Of a stretch of DNA of 51,091 bases, positions 9,189 through 17,781 are shown one piece after another. Made by a program: the position numbers and the translations under genes. The notes under the pieces were generated by a model. It was given only the letters and a program-made list of their open reading frames with translations, was not told the origin of the DNA and did not search any database. Every line of letters starts with the position of its first letter. Positions within the stretch are counted from its first letter, which is position 1. Source of the DNA: Porticoccaceae bacterium (lineage in GTDB: Bacteria > Pseudomonadota > Gammaproteobacteria > Pseudomonadales > Porticoccaceae); contig JAHRWI010000007.1 in the NCBI GenBank assembly GCA_019090225.1, positions 1-51,091 of the forward strand, read 5' to 3'.

Positions 9189-10544
9189 CTAAATTCTAAG
9201 TATGTTTCGGTATCCAGCGATATTCACATCAAAGCTAGTAGTACGCCGCAAATGATCCCGCATGCCCTCAAGGGCATCTGGATCGCCGTGAATTAATTGA
9301 ATTGGCGTATGCTCAGAAAGTTCGGACTGCTGTAACCACTGCTCCAGATCCACGTAATCCCCATGCCCCGATAAGCCGTGCAAAACTTCAATGCGTGCGC
9401 GATTGGGGATCCACTGACCATGTATTTTAACGCTCTCAACACCTTGCTGCATTTTTGCACCACGAGTTCCACCAGCCTGATAGCCGGTAAACAGAACTGT
9501 GGTGCGATGATCACTCAACAGGCGTTTCAGGTGATGCAGAATCCTGCCGCCGGTGGCCATGCCGCTGCCAGCAATTATAATGTGTGGAAAACGTTGATCT
9601 TCGAGCGCCTTGGATTCGTCAACACTGCGCGTGAATTTTATTTTGTCACACATCGCACGGCACTGGTCATGGCTCAGGCGGTGGTAATCGGTATAGCGAC
9701 AATAAATGTCCGACACATCAATCGCCATTGGGCTGTCGAGGTAGACGGGCATCAGGGCAATACGCTCGTCGTTCATCAGCGTAGTCAGCATGTGCTGCAC
9801 AGTCTGCGCACGGCCTACGGCGAAGCTAGGGATCAACAAAGTGCCGCCTTTTTGCGCTGTTGTATTAACCACGTCCGCGAGCTGCTCGAACGGATCCTGT
9901 TTGTCATGACGGCGATTCCCATAAGTGGATTCAAGTAATAATAAATCCAGCTCTGGCAGCGGTTGAGGCGGACGCATAAAAATGTCATCGGGGCGCCCCA
10001 CATCACCTGAAAATCCTATTCGCTTACCTTCCGCCTCAAGAATAATACTAGCTGCACCAAGAATATGCCCAGCCTCTTGCAAACGAAATTTTATATCGCC
10101 GACGGTGACAGTCTCCGCAAAGTTGACTGCCTCAAAAAGAGCCATGCTGGCTTCAGCTGTGGCGCGGTCATAAAGTGGTTCCGGATGCGCATGTTTACTG
10201 AGCTTATGCCTCGCGTAGAACCTGGCATCCTCTTCCTGAATATGACCACTATCGGGAAGCAAAATATGACAGAGCGCTCTGGTCGCGTGATGGGTATACA
10301 CAGGGCCACGAAAACCATGTTTGTAAAGCAAGGGGATGTAACCGGAATGATCCAGATGCGCATGGCTTAGAATGATGGCGTCAAGGTTGCTGATATCGAG
10401 AGGCGGGGCCTGCCAGTTTCTTTCTCTCAGCCATTTGTAACCCTGAAACAAACCGCAATCGACCAATACGCGGCTTGTCTCAGTTTCTACCAGAAACTTG
10501 GATCCGGTGACAGTTTCCGCCCCGCCAAGGAAAATAATTCTCAT
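9189..10544 (-). CDS. Metallo-beta-lactamase/beta-CASP exonuclease (RNA-processing type)
   Basis: Predicted ribonuclease of 451 residues. Order: MBL domain with HAHLDHSGYI near residue 60 and SGDVGR; ESTYGNR; beta-CASP with IPSFAVGRAQ and SGMATGGRILHHL; C-terminal RMMBL segment with GLSGHGD and LIHGD. This is the Ysh1/CPSF73-like family found in bacteria and archaea, which acts on RNA as endo- or 5'-3' exonuclease. It is the last gene of a three-gene minus-strand operon and its start overlaps the PRPP-synthetase-like gene by 4 bp, implying tight co-translation. A role feeding nucleotides to its operon partners is inference. Confidence 0.88.
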   Translation of the reverse strand: MRIIFLGGAETVTGSKFLVETETSRVLVDCGLFQGYKWLRERNWQAPPLDISNLDAIILSHAHLDHSGYIPLLYKHGFRGPVYTHHATRALCHILLPDSGHIQEEDARFYARHKLSKHAHPEPLYDRATAEASMALFEAVNFAETVTVGDIKFRLQEAGHILGAASIILEAEGKRIGFSGDVGRPDDIFMRPPQPLPELDLLLLESTYGNRRHDKQDPFEQLADVVNTTAQKGGTLLIPSFAVGRAQTVQHMLTTLMNDERIALMPVYLDSPMAIDVSDIYCRYTDYHRLSHDQCRAMCDKIKFTRSVDESKALEDQRFPHIIIAGSGMATGGRILHHLKRLLSDHRTTVLFTGYQAGGTRGAKMQQGVESVKIHGQWIPNRARIEVLHGLSGHGDYVDLEQWLQQSELSEHTPIQLIHGDPDALEGMRDHLRRTTSFDVNIAGYRNILRI

Positions 10545-11404
10545 GCCAAAGTCTCATGGAGCCTAATACATTCACCAATGGGCGATATCAGTAAGTCGGT
10601 AATATCCAGTGCATTGGAACGGTGAACAATCGTATTAGTGGTCACCAGTTCGTCGAGCCCTGCACTCATTAATTGAGCGTCAATACCATCAGCAAAAATA
10701 CCGTGTACACCGGCACACTTTATCCCTTGAATGCCTTTTAAGCGCAGTGCCGAAATGCATTTTAAAATGGTCTGCCCGCTGGAGATCACATCATCAATAA
10801 TGACCGCTACATGATGATAAAACCGAGTTAAATCTGGCAAGGTGACCACGACATCCCGATCACCGTGTCGCGTCTTGCTGCCAATCACGAAAGGGTGCCC
10901 ACTGAGGGCTGCAATCTCTGCCAGCCACTGTTCACTTTCAGCATCTGGCCCAACCAATAGTAGATTAGTCTGCCCTTTTAGCCAATCCGCTAGCAAGGGC
11001 GCGCCCTGGACAACTCGAGTGGGGACAGAATAGATTTCATTCAGGGAGTGATAACGGTGCAAATGCGGATCAACCGTCACCAACCAGTCAATTTGCGCCG
11101 ATAACAGCCGGGCAAAAATACGTGAGGTAAGCGCCTCCCCTTCAATAAAACGTCGATCCTGTCGCATATAACTTAAATAGGGCGCGACCAGACCCACCGA
11201 AGCAGCGCCAAATTCACGCAGGGTTGCCAGTAAAAACACCAAAGGTAAGTACTTGTCATCCGGGTGAGATAAGTCAGCGAGTACGACGCAGTGTCTATTT
11301 TGAACAGGCGTATCGATACGTAAATAGGTTTCGCCGTCAGGGAACAAACGGCTATGAGTCTTGCCCTGCTCAAAGGCCATTTTTTCGCACAAAGAGAGCG
11401 CCAA
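10541..11404 (-). CDS. Ribose-phosphate pyrophosphokinase (PRPP synthetase)-like protein
   Basis: PRPP-synthetase family. Visible: FPDGETYLRI, the catalytic loop YMRQDRRF, the divalent-metal/ribose region VDPHLHRY, and the PRPP-binding loop VIIDDVISSGQT. At 287 residues from the TTG shown, it is slightly short because the real N-terminus lies upstream. The same frame continues as IVFSLESHP before the listed start, which matches the usual first beta-strand, but it contains no ATG or GTG. Candidates are ATT (11429-11431), CTG at the phosphorylase stop (11456-11458), or an uncorrected indel in the T6 run joining ATG 11437. Translation is coupled to the nuclease gene (4-bp overlap). It diverges from housekeeping Prs, so the substrate could be ribose 5-phosphate or a related sugar. 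Confidence 0.82.
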   Translation of the reverse strand: MALSLCEKMAFEQGKTHSRLFPDGETYLRIDTPVQNRHCVVLADLSHPDDKYLPLVFLLATLREFGAASVGLVAPYLSYMRQDRRFIEGEALTSRIFARLLSAQIDWLVTVDPHLHRYHSLNEIYSVPTRVVQGAPLLADWLKGQTNLLLVGPDAESEQWLAEIAALSGHPFVIGSKTRHGDRDVVVTLPDLTRFYHHVAVIIDDVISSGQTILKCISALRLKGIQGIKCAGVHGIFADGIDAQLMSAGLDELVTTNTIVHRSNALDITDLLISPIGECIRLHETLA

Positions 11405-11454
11405 GGGGTGGGACTCCAGCGAAAAAACAATCGGTCCATTCGCCGATACAGTAT

Positions 11455-12984
11455 TCAGCCGTCCTCTCCTGTTACAAATATATCAGGATTATCCCGGTAA
11501 TAATTTAAGGCATAGTCCTGCTCACCAATGCTCTCAGTGTAAAGCGTAAACACCTCGTCGCCAGTGACAAGGTGGCTGCCTACATTGACATGCAAGCGTA
11601 GGCCTGCGGCAGGGTCAGAAGGGGCACCGGCAAGTTTTGCCAGACGCGCTAATTTTCGGTTATCTATCGACGCGATAATACCCTTCCTGTCACTTGTTTG
11701 AGTCTTATGGTATCTAGCCTGCGGCAAGGTTTTCATGCCACCTTGAGCCTGTAGCAGGCGTTCAAATTGCTGCCACGCCGCACCGCTCTCAAGTATTCCC
11801 CTGGCTTTATCGGTAGCCTTATCCAGGCCACCCCCTTGCGCAAAGTCGAAAAGATGCGCCGACAGCATCAAAGCACGGCGGCGTAAGTCCTGTGGCGCGC
11901 CCGGCTCCTGCCTTAGCACCGCTAAGATATCCCTAGCTTCTTCCACCGGACCAATTCCAGCGCCAATAGGACAGCTGCCATCGGTGATGATGCATCTCAC
12001 CTGAATCCCGCATGCCTTGCCTACCTGAACAAACAGCCCCGCCAGATATTCAGCATCGGCCTTGCTGCGCACCTTGGCCGTAGGCCCAACCGGAATGTCG
12101 ACAATCACGTGGGTGGATCCGGCGGCGATTTTTTTTGATAACACCGAAGCAATGAGCTGGCCTTCACCATCCAGATTTAAAGCGCGCTCAATGCGGATCA
12201 ATAAATCGTCCGCAGGACTCAAATTCACTGCCCCACCCCACGCCAGGCAAGCTCCCGTTTCACTGACAACTCGTTGAATATCTTTGACCGGCAGATTGAC
12301 CTCGGTAAGGGTCTCCATGGTATCTGCGGTGCCGGCAGGGGAAGTAATAGCCCGAGAAGATGTTTTTGGAATTATCAGACCAGCCGCGCTGACAATGGCC
12401 ACAACCAAGGGTGTAGTACGGTTACCAGGTAGACCACCGATGCAGTGTTTATCAAACACTCTATCGCTGTTTGCCCAGCTCAAACGCTTCCCTGCGGCTA
12501 CCATAGCCTGAGTAAGACCAATAATTTCATCGAGGCCAAGACGCCGCCCGGCACAAACACTAAGAAAACTACCAATCTCTACATCACTGTACCGGTGCTC
12601 ACTTATGTCAGTAATAATAGATTGAATCTCACTGTCGCTCAGTGTGTGGCCGTAAACTTTTTTACGCACCGCACTGAACGACACCACCACAGGCGCATGA
12701 TTAACAAATACCCGATCTCCATCGGCTACCTCCAGGCGCTTAATGCCAATGCGTGACAGGCCAACATGATCAGACGGCAAGGTGGCGTTATCGACAATAT
12801 TCAGCGTCGCAACAAGCTGTTTACCGTTAACTTTTAGCTGAACGCGAGAACTGGCATTGAAGCCTTCGGCGCGGCAGACGTGGGAATCTTCGCGCATATA
12901 AACGAGTGGCTCCTGATGGGTATCTATACCCATATCGACTACTGTGAGAGCATGGGTTCTTACAATTTCTGGTTTTTCGTTCAA
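11455..12984 (-). CDS. AMP phosphorylase-like / putative thymidine phosphorylase (type 2)
   Basis: Nucleoside or nucleotide phosphorylase of 509 residues. It carries the extra N-terminal domain (about 90 residues) that separates archaeal-type AMP phosphorylase and bacterial putative thymidine phosphorylase from classical DeoA. The core shows KHCIGGLPGNRTTPLVVAI, SSRAITSPAGTADTMETL, CLAWGGAVNLSPADD and the C-terminal barrel-sandwich segment HVNVGSHLVTGDEV. The reaction is phosphorolysis of a nucleoside (or NMP) to base plus ribose 1-phosphate (or ribose 1,5-bisphosphate); which applies here is not resolvable by eye. The start is a TTG with weak RBS and no in-frame ATG lies before the upstream stop. 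First gene of the operon with PRPP synthetase and nuclease. Confidence 0.88.
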   Translation of the reverse strand: MNEKPEIVRTHALTVVDMGIDTHQEPLVYMREDSHVCRAEGFNASSRVQLKVNGKQLVATLNIVDNATLPSDHVGLSRIGIKRLEVADGDRVFVNHAPVVVSFSAVRKKVYGHTLSDSEIQSIITDISEHRYSDVEIGSFLSVCAGRRLGLDEIIGLTQAMVAAGKRLSWANSDRVFDKHCIGGLPGNRTTPLVVAIVSAAGLIIPKTSSRAITSPAGTADTMETLTEVNLPVKDIQRVVSETGACLAWGGAVNLSPADDLLIRIERALNLDGEGQLIASVLSKKIAAGSTHVIVDIPVGPTAKVRSKADAEYLAGLFVQVGKACGIQVRCIITDGSCPIGAGIGPVEEARDILAVLRQEPGAPQDLRRRALMLSAHLFDFAQGGGLDKATDKARGILESGAAWQQFERLLQAQGGMKTLPQARYHKTQTSDRKGIIASIDNRKLARLAKLAGAPSDPAAGLRLHVNVGSHLVTGDEVFTLYTESIGEQDYALNYYRDNPDIFVTGEDG

Positions 12985-13519
12985 GTTAACGATTGCCCCC
13001 TGCCAAGGGCATTAATTTATACCGGCTCCACGTTTCGCCACTGGGGTTACCCCCCACATTCTCATCAATAATTCGGTAATAATTCTCTTTGAAATACGCT
13101 GTCCAGTCAGGATTGACCTTGACGCTAAAGCTAGTCGACATTAAATCGATCCTTTCATTGAGACTCGCGACATGTTGCGAACCAGATTCAACACATGCGA
13201 GTTCTCATCGCAGAGTACTTCGCCTGGCTCTACGGGTTTCATCTAAGATACCGCGAGATTAAGGGTTAGAGTCTCCAATAAGAAGCCGTTGTAAGTTGTG
13301 AATTTATCGCTTTTAAGTATAACAAATTCCGTTCCCAACATGCGCTCCTGCTGAAGTGCCGAGACCGGGTCACAGCTTCACTTACCCACCACCACAGCCG
13401 CTGAAATTTCTGTCAGTACGTACCTGTTGTGACCGACAGGCTTATCCTATTGACGATGGTCACAAGGATAAACCTTGAATCAAGCTATGCTGCAAGCGAG
13501 TAAAGGATAAGGATCAACC
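12985..13519. other. Divergent intergenic region between the phosphorylase operon and the phosphoribosyltransferase
   Basis: No convincing ORF in 535 bp. It should hold two divergent promoters. The right part contains an FNR-like box and -10 (listed separately), an inverted pair TTGTGACC (13427-13434) / GGTCACAA (13458-13465) and a second pair TTATCC (13442-13447) / GGATAA (13466-13471). A direct repeat TTGACCTTGAC occurs at 13113-13123. I see no clear promoter for the phosphorylase. Confidence 0.6.
13450..13498 (+). promoter_or_regulatory. Candidate FNR/ANR class II promoter of the phosphoribosyltransferase gene
   Basis: TTGAC-GATG-GTCAC (13450-13463) resembles the FNR box TTGAT-N4-ATCAA in its TTGAC...GTCAA variant, with one arm mismatch. 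TATGCT (13486-13491) could be the -10. This would put +1 at 13498 and the box centre at exactly -41.5, the class II position. RBS AGGATAAGGA and ATG 13520 follow. Confidence 0.5.
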
Positions 13520-14170
13520 ATGAAACTCCCACTTACAAATCGCGCTGTCGCCGGTCGAGCACTGGCTGACGCACTGGCTGCTTATCGCGACCAGAAGAAC
13601 ATACTAGTACTTGCTCTACCGCGGGGTGGCGTACCGGTAGCCTATGAGGTAGCCAGCGCACTTGGCGCTCCGCTGGATCTTGTCCTGGTCCGCAAGCTGG
13701 GAGCACCCGGCCAAAGAGAATTAGCCATGGGTGCAATCGCCAGTGATGGGACGAAAGTACTGAACAGGGAAATTATCAAGTCACTGCAAATTACCAATGA
13801 GGACATTGAAAGGGTTCAGCGTGAAGAGGAACAGGAATTGGCACGGCGGGAGCAAATCTATAGAGGGGATCAAGTACGTCCGGAAATCCAGGGTAAGACC
13901 ATTATTCTGGTTGATGATGGCGTGGCCACAGGCGCGACTATGCGAGCCGCCGTGTCATTGCTACGCACACAAAACCCAGGTCGGATTGTCATTGCCCTCC
14001 CGGTCGCACCAGCCGAAATTATAGCCTTGTTGCGCCGTGAAGCAGACGAGGTCATCTGCCTGTACTGCCCTGAGCCATTTTTGGCTATCGGTTATTGGTA
14101 CCAGGATTTTACTCAGGTTTCCGACCATGAAGTGCGCGATATACTCGCACGAGCCAGACAAGCTTCCTGA
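13520..14170 (+). CDS. Phosphoribosyltransferase family protein
   Basis: Type I PRTase fold, 216 residues. It has LALPRGGVPVAYEVA at the N-terminus, a flexible region with VRKLGAPGQRELAMGAIA, and the PRPP-binding loop IILVDDGVATGATMRAA (about residues 128-144). The family is common in stress and environmental clusters and its base substrate is unknown; it does not match Apt, Hpt, Upp or PyrE in detail. RBS AGGATAAGGA precedes ATG 13520, itself 57 bp after an FNR-like box. It lies between two PRPP-synthetase-like genes, so use of locally made PRPP is plausible but inferred. Confidence 0.88.
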   Translation: MKLPLTNRAVAGRALADALAAYRDQKNILVLALPRGGVPVAYEVASALGAPLDLVLVRKLGAPGQRELAMGAIASDGTKVLNREIIKSLQITNEDIERVQREEEQELARREQIYRGDQVRPEIQGKTIILVDDGVATGATMRAAVSLLRTQNPGRIVIALPVAPAEIIALLRREADEVICLYCPEPFLAIGYWYQDFTQVSDHEVRDILARARQAS

Positions 14171-14272
14171 TAGCTTTCCATATTGCAGACAGACGGCATT
14201 GCAGACATACACCAAATAAAACTGAACAAGCGAATAAATCGTGACAGGCGGCCACGGTGGAGGCAAGTAAAT

Positions 14273-14926
14273 ATGCAAGGCCATTCTCACACCGACCAGG
14301 TGATCATCGAAACAAAAAACGCACAATTAGCTGGCATGCTTACCCTACCGAAACAAGCTATGGGTATTGTCTTGTTCGCCCATGGCAGTGGCAGTAGCCG
14401 CTTCAGCCCGCGCAACCAATTTGTTGCTGAAAGGCTCAACGAAGGCGGCCTGGCTACCTTGCTTTTTGACCTCCTGACGGCACAAGAAAATCTTATCGAC
14501 GAACAGACAAGGGCTTTGCGCTTCGATATCGAGCTATTGAGTCAACGTCTAATCGGTGCCATTGACTGGGTGGGATCACAGCACCAAACTCAAGCTTTGC
14601 CAATCGGCCTGTTTGGCGCAAGCACGGGCTCTGCCGCTGCGCTGAACGCCGCAGCTCAACGGCAGAGCACCGTTGAAGCGGTCGTATCCCGTGGAGGGCG
14701 ACCTGACCTGGCGTCAGAATTATCCCGAGTGAAAGCGCCGACCCTGTTGATCGTCGGTGAGCTGGATGGCCAGGTAATTAAAATGAATGAAGACGCTGCT
14801 AGCCAATTGTCGGCAGAACACCTGATTAAGATTATTCCCGGGGCGAGTCATTTGTTCGAAGAAAGCGGCACACTGGAGGCCGTGGCAGCTATCGCCTGCG
14901 ACTGGTTCCGGAAATACCTTGGCTGA
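14273..14926 (+). CDS. Alpha/beta hydrolase (dienelactone-hydrolase-like)
   Basis: Small soluble alpha/beta hydrolase of 217 residues. The oxyanion segment FAHGSGSSRFSPRN, the nucleophile elbow GASTGSAAAL (Ser near residue 116), the acid strand LLIVGELDGQV and the final GASHLFEE (catalytic His) are all present. I start at ATG 14273 because GGAGG lies 9 bp upstream; the track start at 14183 adds 30 residues unlike the family. It follows the phosphoribosyltransferase and precedes the PRPP-synthetase paralogue, likely in one operon. Proteins of this type often sit beside this PRTase, but their substrate is not known. Confidence 0.85.
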   Translation: MQGHSHTDQVIIETKNAQLAGMLTLPKQAMGIVLFAHGSGSSRFSPRNQFVAERLNEGGLATLLFDLLTAQENLIDEQTRALRFDIELLSQRLIGAIDWVGSQHQTQALPIGLFGASTGSAAALNAAAQRQSTVEAVVSRGGRPDLASELSRVKAPTLLIVGELDGQVIKMNEDAASQLSAEHLIKIIPGASHLFEESGTLEAVAAIACDWFRKYLG

Positions 14927-14992
14927 TAACTCCGGAAGCAGTCGGCTCTTAATGACAACTCAACACATTCACTCAATAGCCTGAGATAAATT

Positions 14993-15970
14993 ATGAAGCT
15001 AAGTGTCTTCGCGCTAAACACCAGTAGGGATATCGGCGAGCAAGTAGCCAGAGCACTTGAAGTAAAGCTCGGGCTCCACGAAGAGCGCGAATTTGAAGAT
15101 GGTGAGCACAAATCCCGGCCTCTGGAAAACGTGCGCGGACGGGATGTTTTCGTTATTCAATCCCTGTACGGAGATGACCTGCACAGCGTTAACGACAAGT
15201 TGATTCGCCTGCTGTTTTTCCTCGGTGCCTTACGTGACGCTTCCGCTGGCCGCGTCACCGCAGTACTGCCCTACCTTTGTTACGCTCGCAAGGACCAGAA
15301 ATCCAAACCAAGGGATCCAGTCGCCACACGCTACCTTGCCAGCATGTTCGAGGCGATGGGCGTCAATCGCGTTCTGACCCTGGACGTACACAACCTGGCG
15401 GCGTACCAAAATGCTTTTCGAATCTGCACCGATCACCTTGAAGCAAAATCGCTATTTGCAAACTATTTCGTCGACATCACGGACGACGCTGATCTGGTTA
15501 TCATGTCACCTGATATTGGCGGCGTTAAACGGGCAGAAGCGCTTCGACTGGCCATGGAAAAACATCTCAACCGGCCAGTGGCTAGCGCCTTTGTGGAAAA
15601 GCATCGCAGTGCCGGTGTGCTGTCCGGGGGCGCTCTGGTAGGCGAAGTATCCGGTAAATTCGTGATCATCATCGATGACTTAATCAGCAGCGGCACCACG
15701 ATTGTGCGAGCGGCACAGGCATGTCGAGCAGCCGGCGCAATGAAAGTTTACTGTGCTGCCTCCCACGGCGCTTTTGCCGAAGGGGCAGACACCGTTCTGG
15801 CGGACTCGGCACTGGACAAGCTGGTCATCACGGACAGCATTCCCGCCTCCCGCATAAGCTCCAGCGCCGTTCGCGCCAAATTAGTGACCCTGGAGTCTGC
15901 CCCCCTGTTTGCTGAAGCCATCAGGTGCATCCATACGGATGGCTCGCTAGTCGATCTTCTGGAAACATAG
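14993..15970 (+). CDS. Second ribose-phosphate pyrophosphokinase (PRPP synthetase) paralogue
   Basis: PRPP-synthetase family, 325 residues, a normal length. It shows [10 protein letters not shown], the catalytic loop [20 protein letters not shown] and the PRPP loop [13 protein letters not shown] (about residues 222-234). Compared with the first paralogue the catalytic loop is [10 protein letters not shown] rather than RQDRRF, so the two come from different subfamilies and are not a recent duplication. It follows the alpha/beta hydrolase by 66 bp on the same strand and converges with the APH-like gene. It may make PRPP for the upstream PRTase. The housekeeping prs is presumably elsewhere. Confidence 0.87.
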   Translation: MKLSVFALNTSRDIGEQVARALEVKLGLHEEREFEDGEHKSRPLENVRGRDVFVIQSLYGDDLHSVNDKLIRLLFFLGALRDASAGRVTAVLPYLCYARKDQKSKPRDPVATRYLASMFEAMGVNRVLTLDVHNLAAYQNAFRICTDHLEAKSLFANYFVDITDDADLVIMSPDIGGVKRAEALRLAMEKHLNRPVASAFVEKHRSAGVLSGGALVGEVSGKFVIIIDDLISSGTTIVRAAQACRAAGAMKVYCAASHGAFAEGADTVLADSALDKLVITDSIPASRISSSAVRAKLVTLESAPLFAEAIRCIHTDGSLVDLLET

Positions 15971-16012
15971 GGCCCTCAAAATAACCTTGTGCTCGCTCAG
16001 GATTCCCTGGTC

Positions 16013-17032
16013 TCAGAATTCTCTGATATAGGCCTCGGCCAGATTGAGATAAGTTTTTGCCTGCTGAATCCAGGAGGGATGCTCCACAGCAGGATAATCC
16101 AGAATATGCCAAGCCGACAATTTGCCGCGCACTACCGCCCGATGGGCCTTGTAAAAAGCGATCAAGGCTGAAGGCGGTGTGTCCTCAGTACTTGTCGTAT
16201 AAGCCTCAAACATTACCTCACCGATAAATTCCGCGCCAGCCCGTTCGCATTCCATGGCCAGGAAAGCCAGCTCATCGACACAATCCAGCACCCTTAATTC
16301 AGGATCAAATTCCAGGCAATCTATAAATACCGGCTGGCGTAACAGGCAAACATGCTCCGGACGCAAATCACCATGGGCTTCGACAACGCGTTGCGCGCCC
16401 ACACGAGCATCGAACAACGGTGCCTGGTCTTTCACAAAGCCCGACAGTGCAGTGCTAAGTCTCTTTAACTGCTCTTCTGGTAAGCCATAAATTCGATCTC
16501 GCAAGACTTGAAAGTTGGCCTCAATATCCACGATAAAACGTTGTCGATATGCCTGTGCGGTAATCTTGACAGGCTTAGCGCTACCATAGAAGCCAATAAG
16601 AACTGCCATAAAGCGCCGGATGTCATCGGTACTGACTGCAGCCTCTTTAATGGCACGATTTAGCATCAATTCATCAGGCAATCGACGCATTTTTTCCAGC
16701 CATTCTACCGCTGCTCCATCTCCAGCAATGTGTAACGAACCCTGAGTATCCAGAGTTAACGGGACAACACCCAAACAAACATCTTTTGCCAGACGCTTGT
16801 TCAAACGAAAAGATTCTTCGCAATAGTGCCTGCGCCTATCCAGGGATCTGAAATCCAGGAAGCTCAGTTGTATCGGTTTCTTTAATTTATAAACGAAGTC
16901 ATCCGTCAGGAACACGCAGGACATGTGGGTGCTTATGATATCGACGTTTGTCGTCGGCTCCGGGTAACTACCCGCCTGACTGAGAAATTGGACCTTGGTC
17001 TCAAGATCGATAACAGAAGACTCCAAACGCAC
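16013..17032 (-). CDS. Aminoglycoside-phosphotransferase-like kinase (COG2187 type)
   Basis: APH/choline-kinase fold, 339 residues. The early SCVFLTDDFVYKLKKP segment supplies the nucleotide-binding Lys, the catalytic loop is EAHGDLRPEHV (near residue 218, canonical HGDxxxxN altered to HGDLRPEH) and the metal motif is IDCLEFD. It looks like the N-terminal half of bifunctional APH/ATP-binding proteins, here without the P-loop kinase half. GTG start with RBS AGGAG. Substrate is unknown and antibiotic resistance should not be assumed. It lies downstream of the host-attachment-type gene on the same strand. Confidence 0.8.
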   Translation of the reverse strand: MRLESSVIDLETKVQFLSQAGSYPEPTTNVDIISTHMSCVFLTDDFVYKLKKPIQLSFLDFRSLDRRRHYCEESFRLNKRLAKDVCLGVVPLTLDTQGSLHIAGDGAAVEWLEKMRRLPDELMLNRAIKEAAVSTDDIRRFMAVLIGFYGSAKPVKITAQAYRQRFIVDIEANFQVLRDRIYGLPEEQLKRLSTALSGFVKDQAPLFDARVGAQRVVEAHGDLRPEHVCLLRQPVFIDCLEFDPELRVLDCVDELAFLAMECERAGAEFIGEVMFEAYTTSTEDTPPSALIAFYKAHRAVVRGKLSAWHILDYPAVEHPSWIQQAKTYLNLAEAYIREF

Positions 17033-17337
17033 TATCTCCTAAGCCTTACTTTTGCTGAGTCTGGCCATCAGTTAAAGAGGGAATTAACAGCGATGGAGGT
17101 GATCCTTCAGGCTGAGCTAAGAGACTGATAATTTGACTTTCTACCTGGGCTTCCTGCTCCAACAGCGCCTTAACCGGGCGCATAGCGTGCCTATGCCGAT
17201 CGGGATCGTTGCCTTTTTTATCCTCAGACGCGGCCAACTTTATCCTCAGGTGCGGGCGGTCAACTGCAGCTCACAAAGACCAAACATTAGCTCCCAGAAT
17301 AACCCTTTCACTAAACCATCTGCGCGAGCATTAAGAA
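17033..17337. other. Intergenic region upstream of the APH-like gene
   Basis: 305 bp without a secure gene. A minus-strand frame (17046-17237, TTG start; possible ATG 17183) encodes a helical, Gln/Glu-rich peptide ending 13 bp before the APH start. It has no clear RBS and I recognise no family, so I leave it unannotated. Confidence 0.4.
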
Positions 17338-17781
17338 TCAACTGAATAGCTTGTCGTGCACCTGTCGCCGGATTTCCTCGGTTGACGCTTTCACCAAGTT
17401 CTTATCGATTTCGGCGACGACGCAGTGCCTGGTGGATACGGTGATATTTTGCCGAATCACCCCCAGAAAATGTGGGCTCGCACAAAGTACCAGCTCTTTA
17501 TACTGGCCCTGCAAGCGACCATCTTCAAGCGTATCGCAGAGTGTTTTGGCAAAATTCAGGGTCTCACTGTCTTTTTTGCTCCCCTTTGAAGTGAGTCCGT
17601 GCTGCCCTCCGCCTTTGCCATCAAAACCCTTACCCGGCAGATCCGATGTCAAGTCCTGCTCGTGCTGCCGTGCGGCAGTATTTGAAAAGCACTGAACTTC
17701 CTCCAGATCCGCCGTATGTGTCGCCATTGTGTAGATAGTCGCACGACTGCTTTCGCCCGTTAATATCCAGATATTATTCAT
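17338..17781 (-). CDS. Host attachment protein family (baeRF-like)
   Basis: Cytosolic protein of 147 residues from ATG 17781. It shows the family pattern: beta-strand start NIWILTGESSRATIYTM, a central low-complexity linker (GKGFDGKGGGQHG), and a C-terminal half with LVLCASPHFLGVIRQ and EIDKNLVKASTEEIRRQV. The Pfam name host attachment protein comes from plant-associated bacteria; the fold is related to archaeo-eukaryotic release factor domains (baeRF), and the real role is open. I chose ATG 17781 rather than the track start because it follows the SD-like AAGGGGGGGG. That SD lies in an eight-G tract (17785-17792 on minus), which could vary in length. Confidence 0.8.
   Translation of the reverse strand: MNNIWILTGESSRATIYTMATHTADLEEVQCFSNTAARQHEQDLTSDLPGKGFDGKGGGQHGLTSKGSKKDSETLNFAKTLCDTLEDGRLQGQYKELVLCASPHFLGVIRQNITVSTRHCVVAEIDKNLVKASTEEIRRQVHDKLFS

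Noticed and set aside
17046-17237. 63-aa minus-strand ORF directly before the APH-like gene
   Set aside because: Starts with TTG, lacks a clear RBS and resembles no family; could be chance in a GC-rich intergenic stretch. Kept only as a note on the gap.
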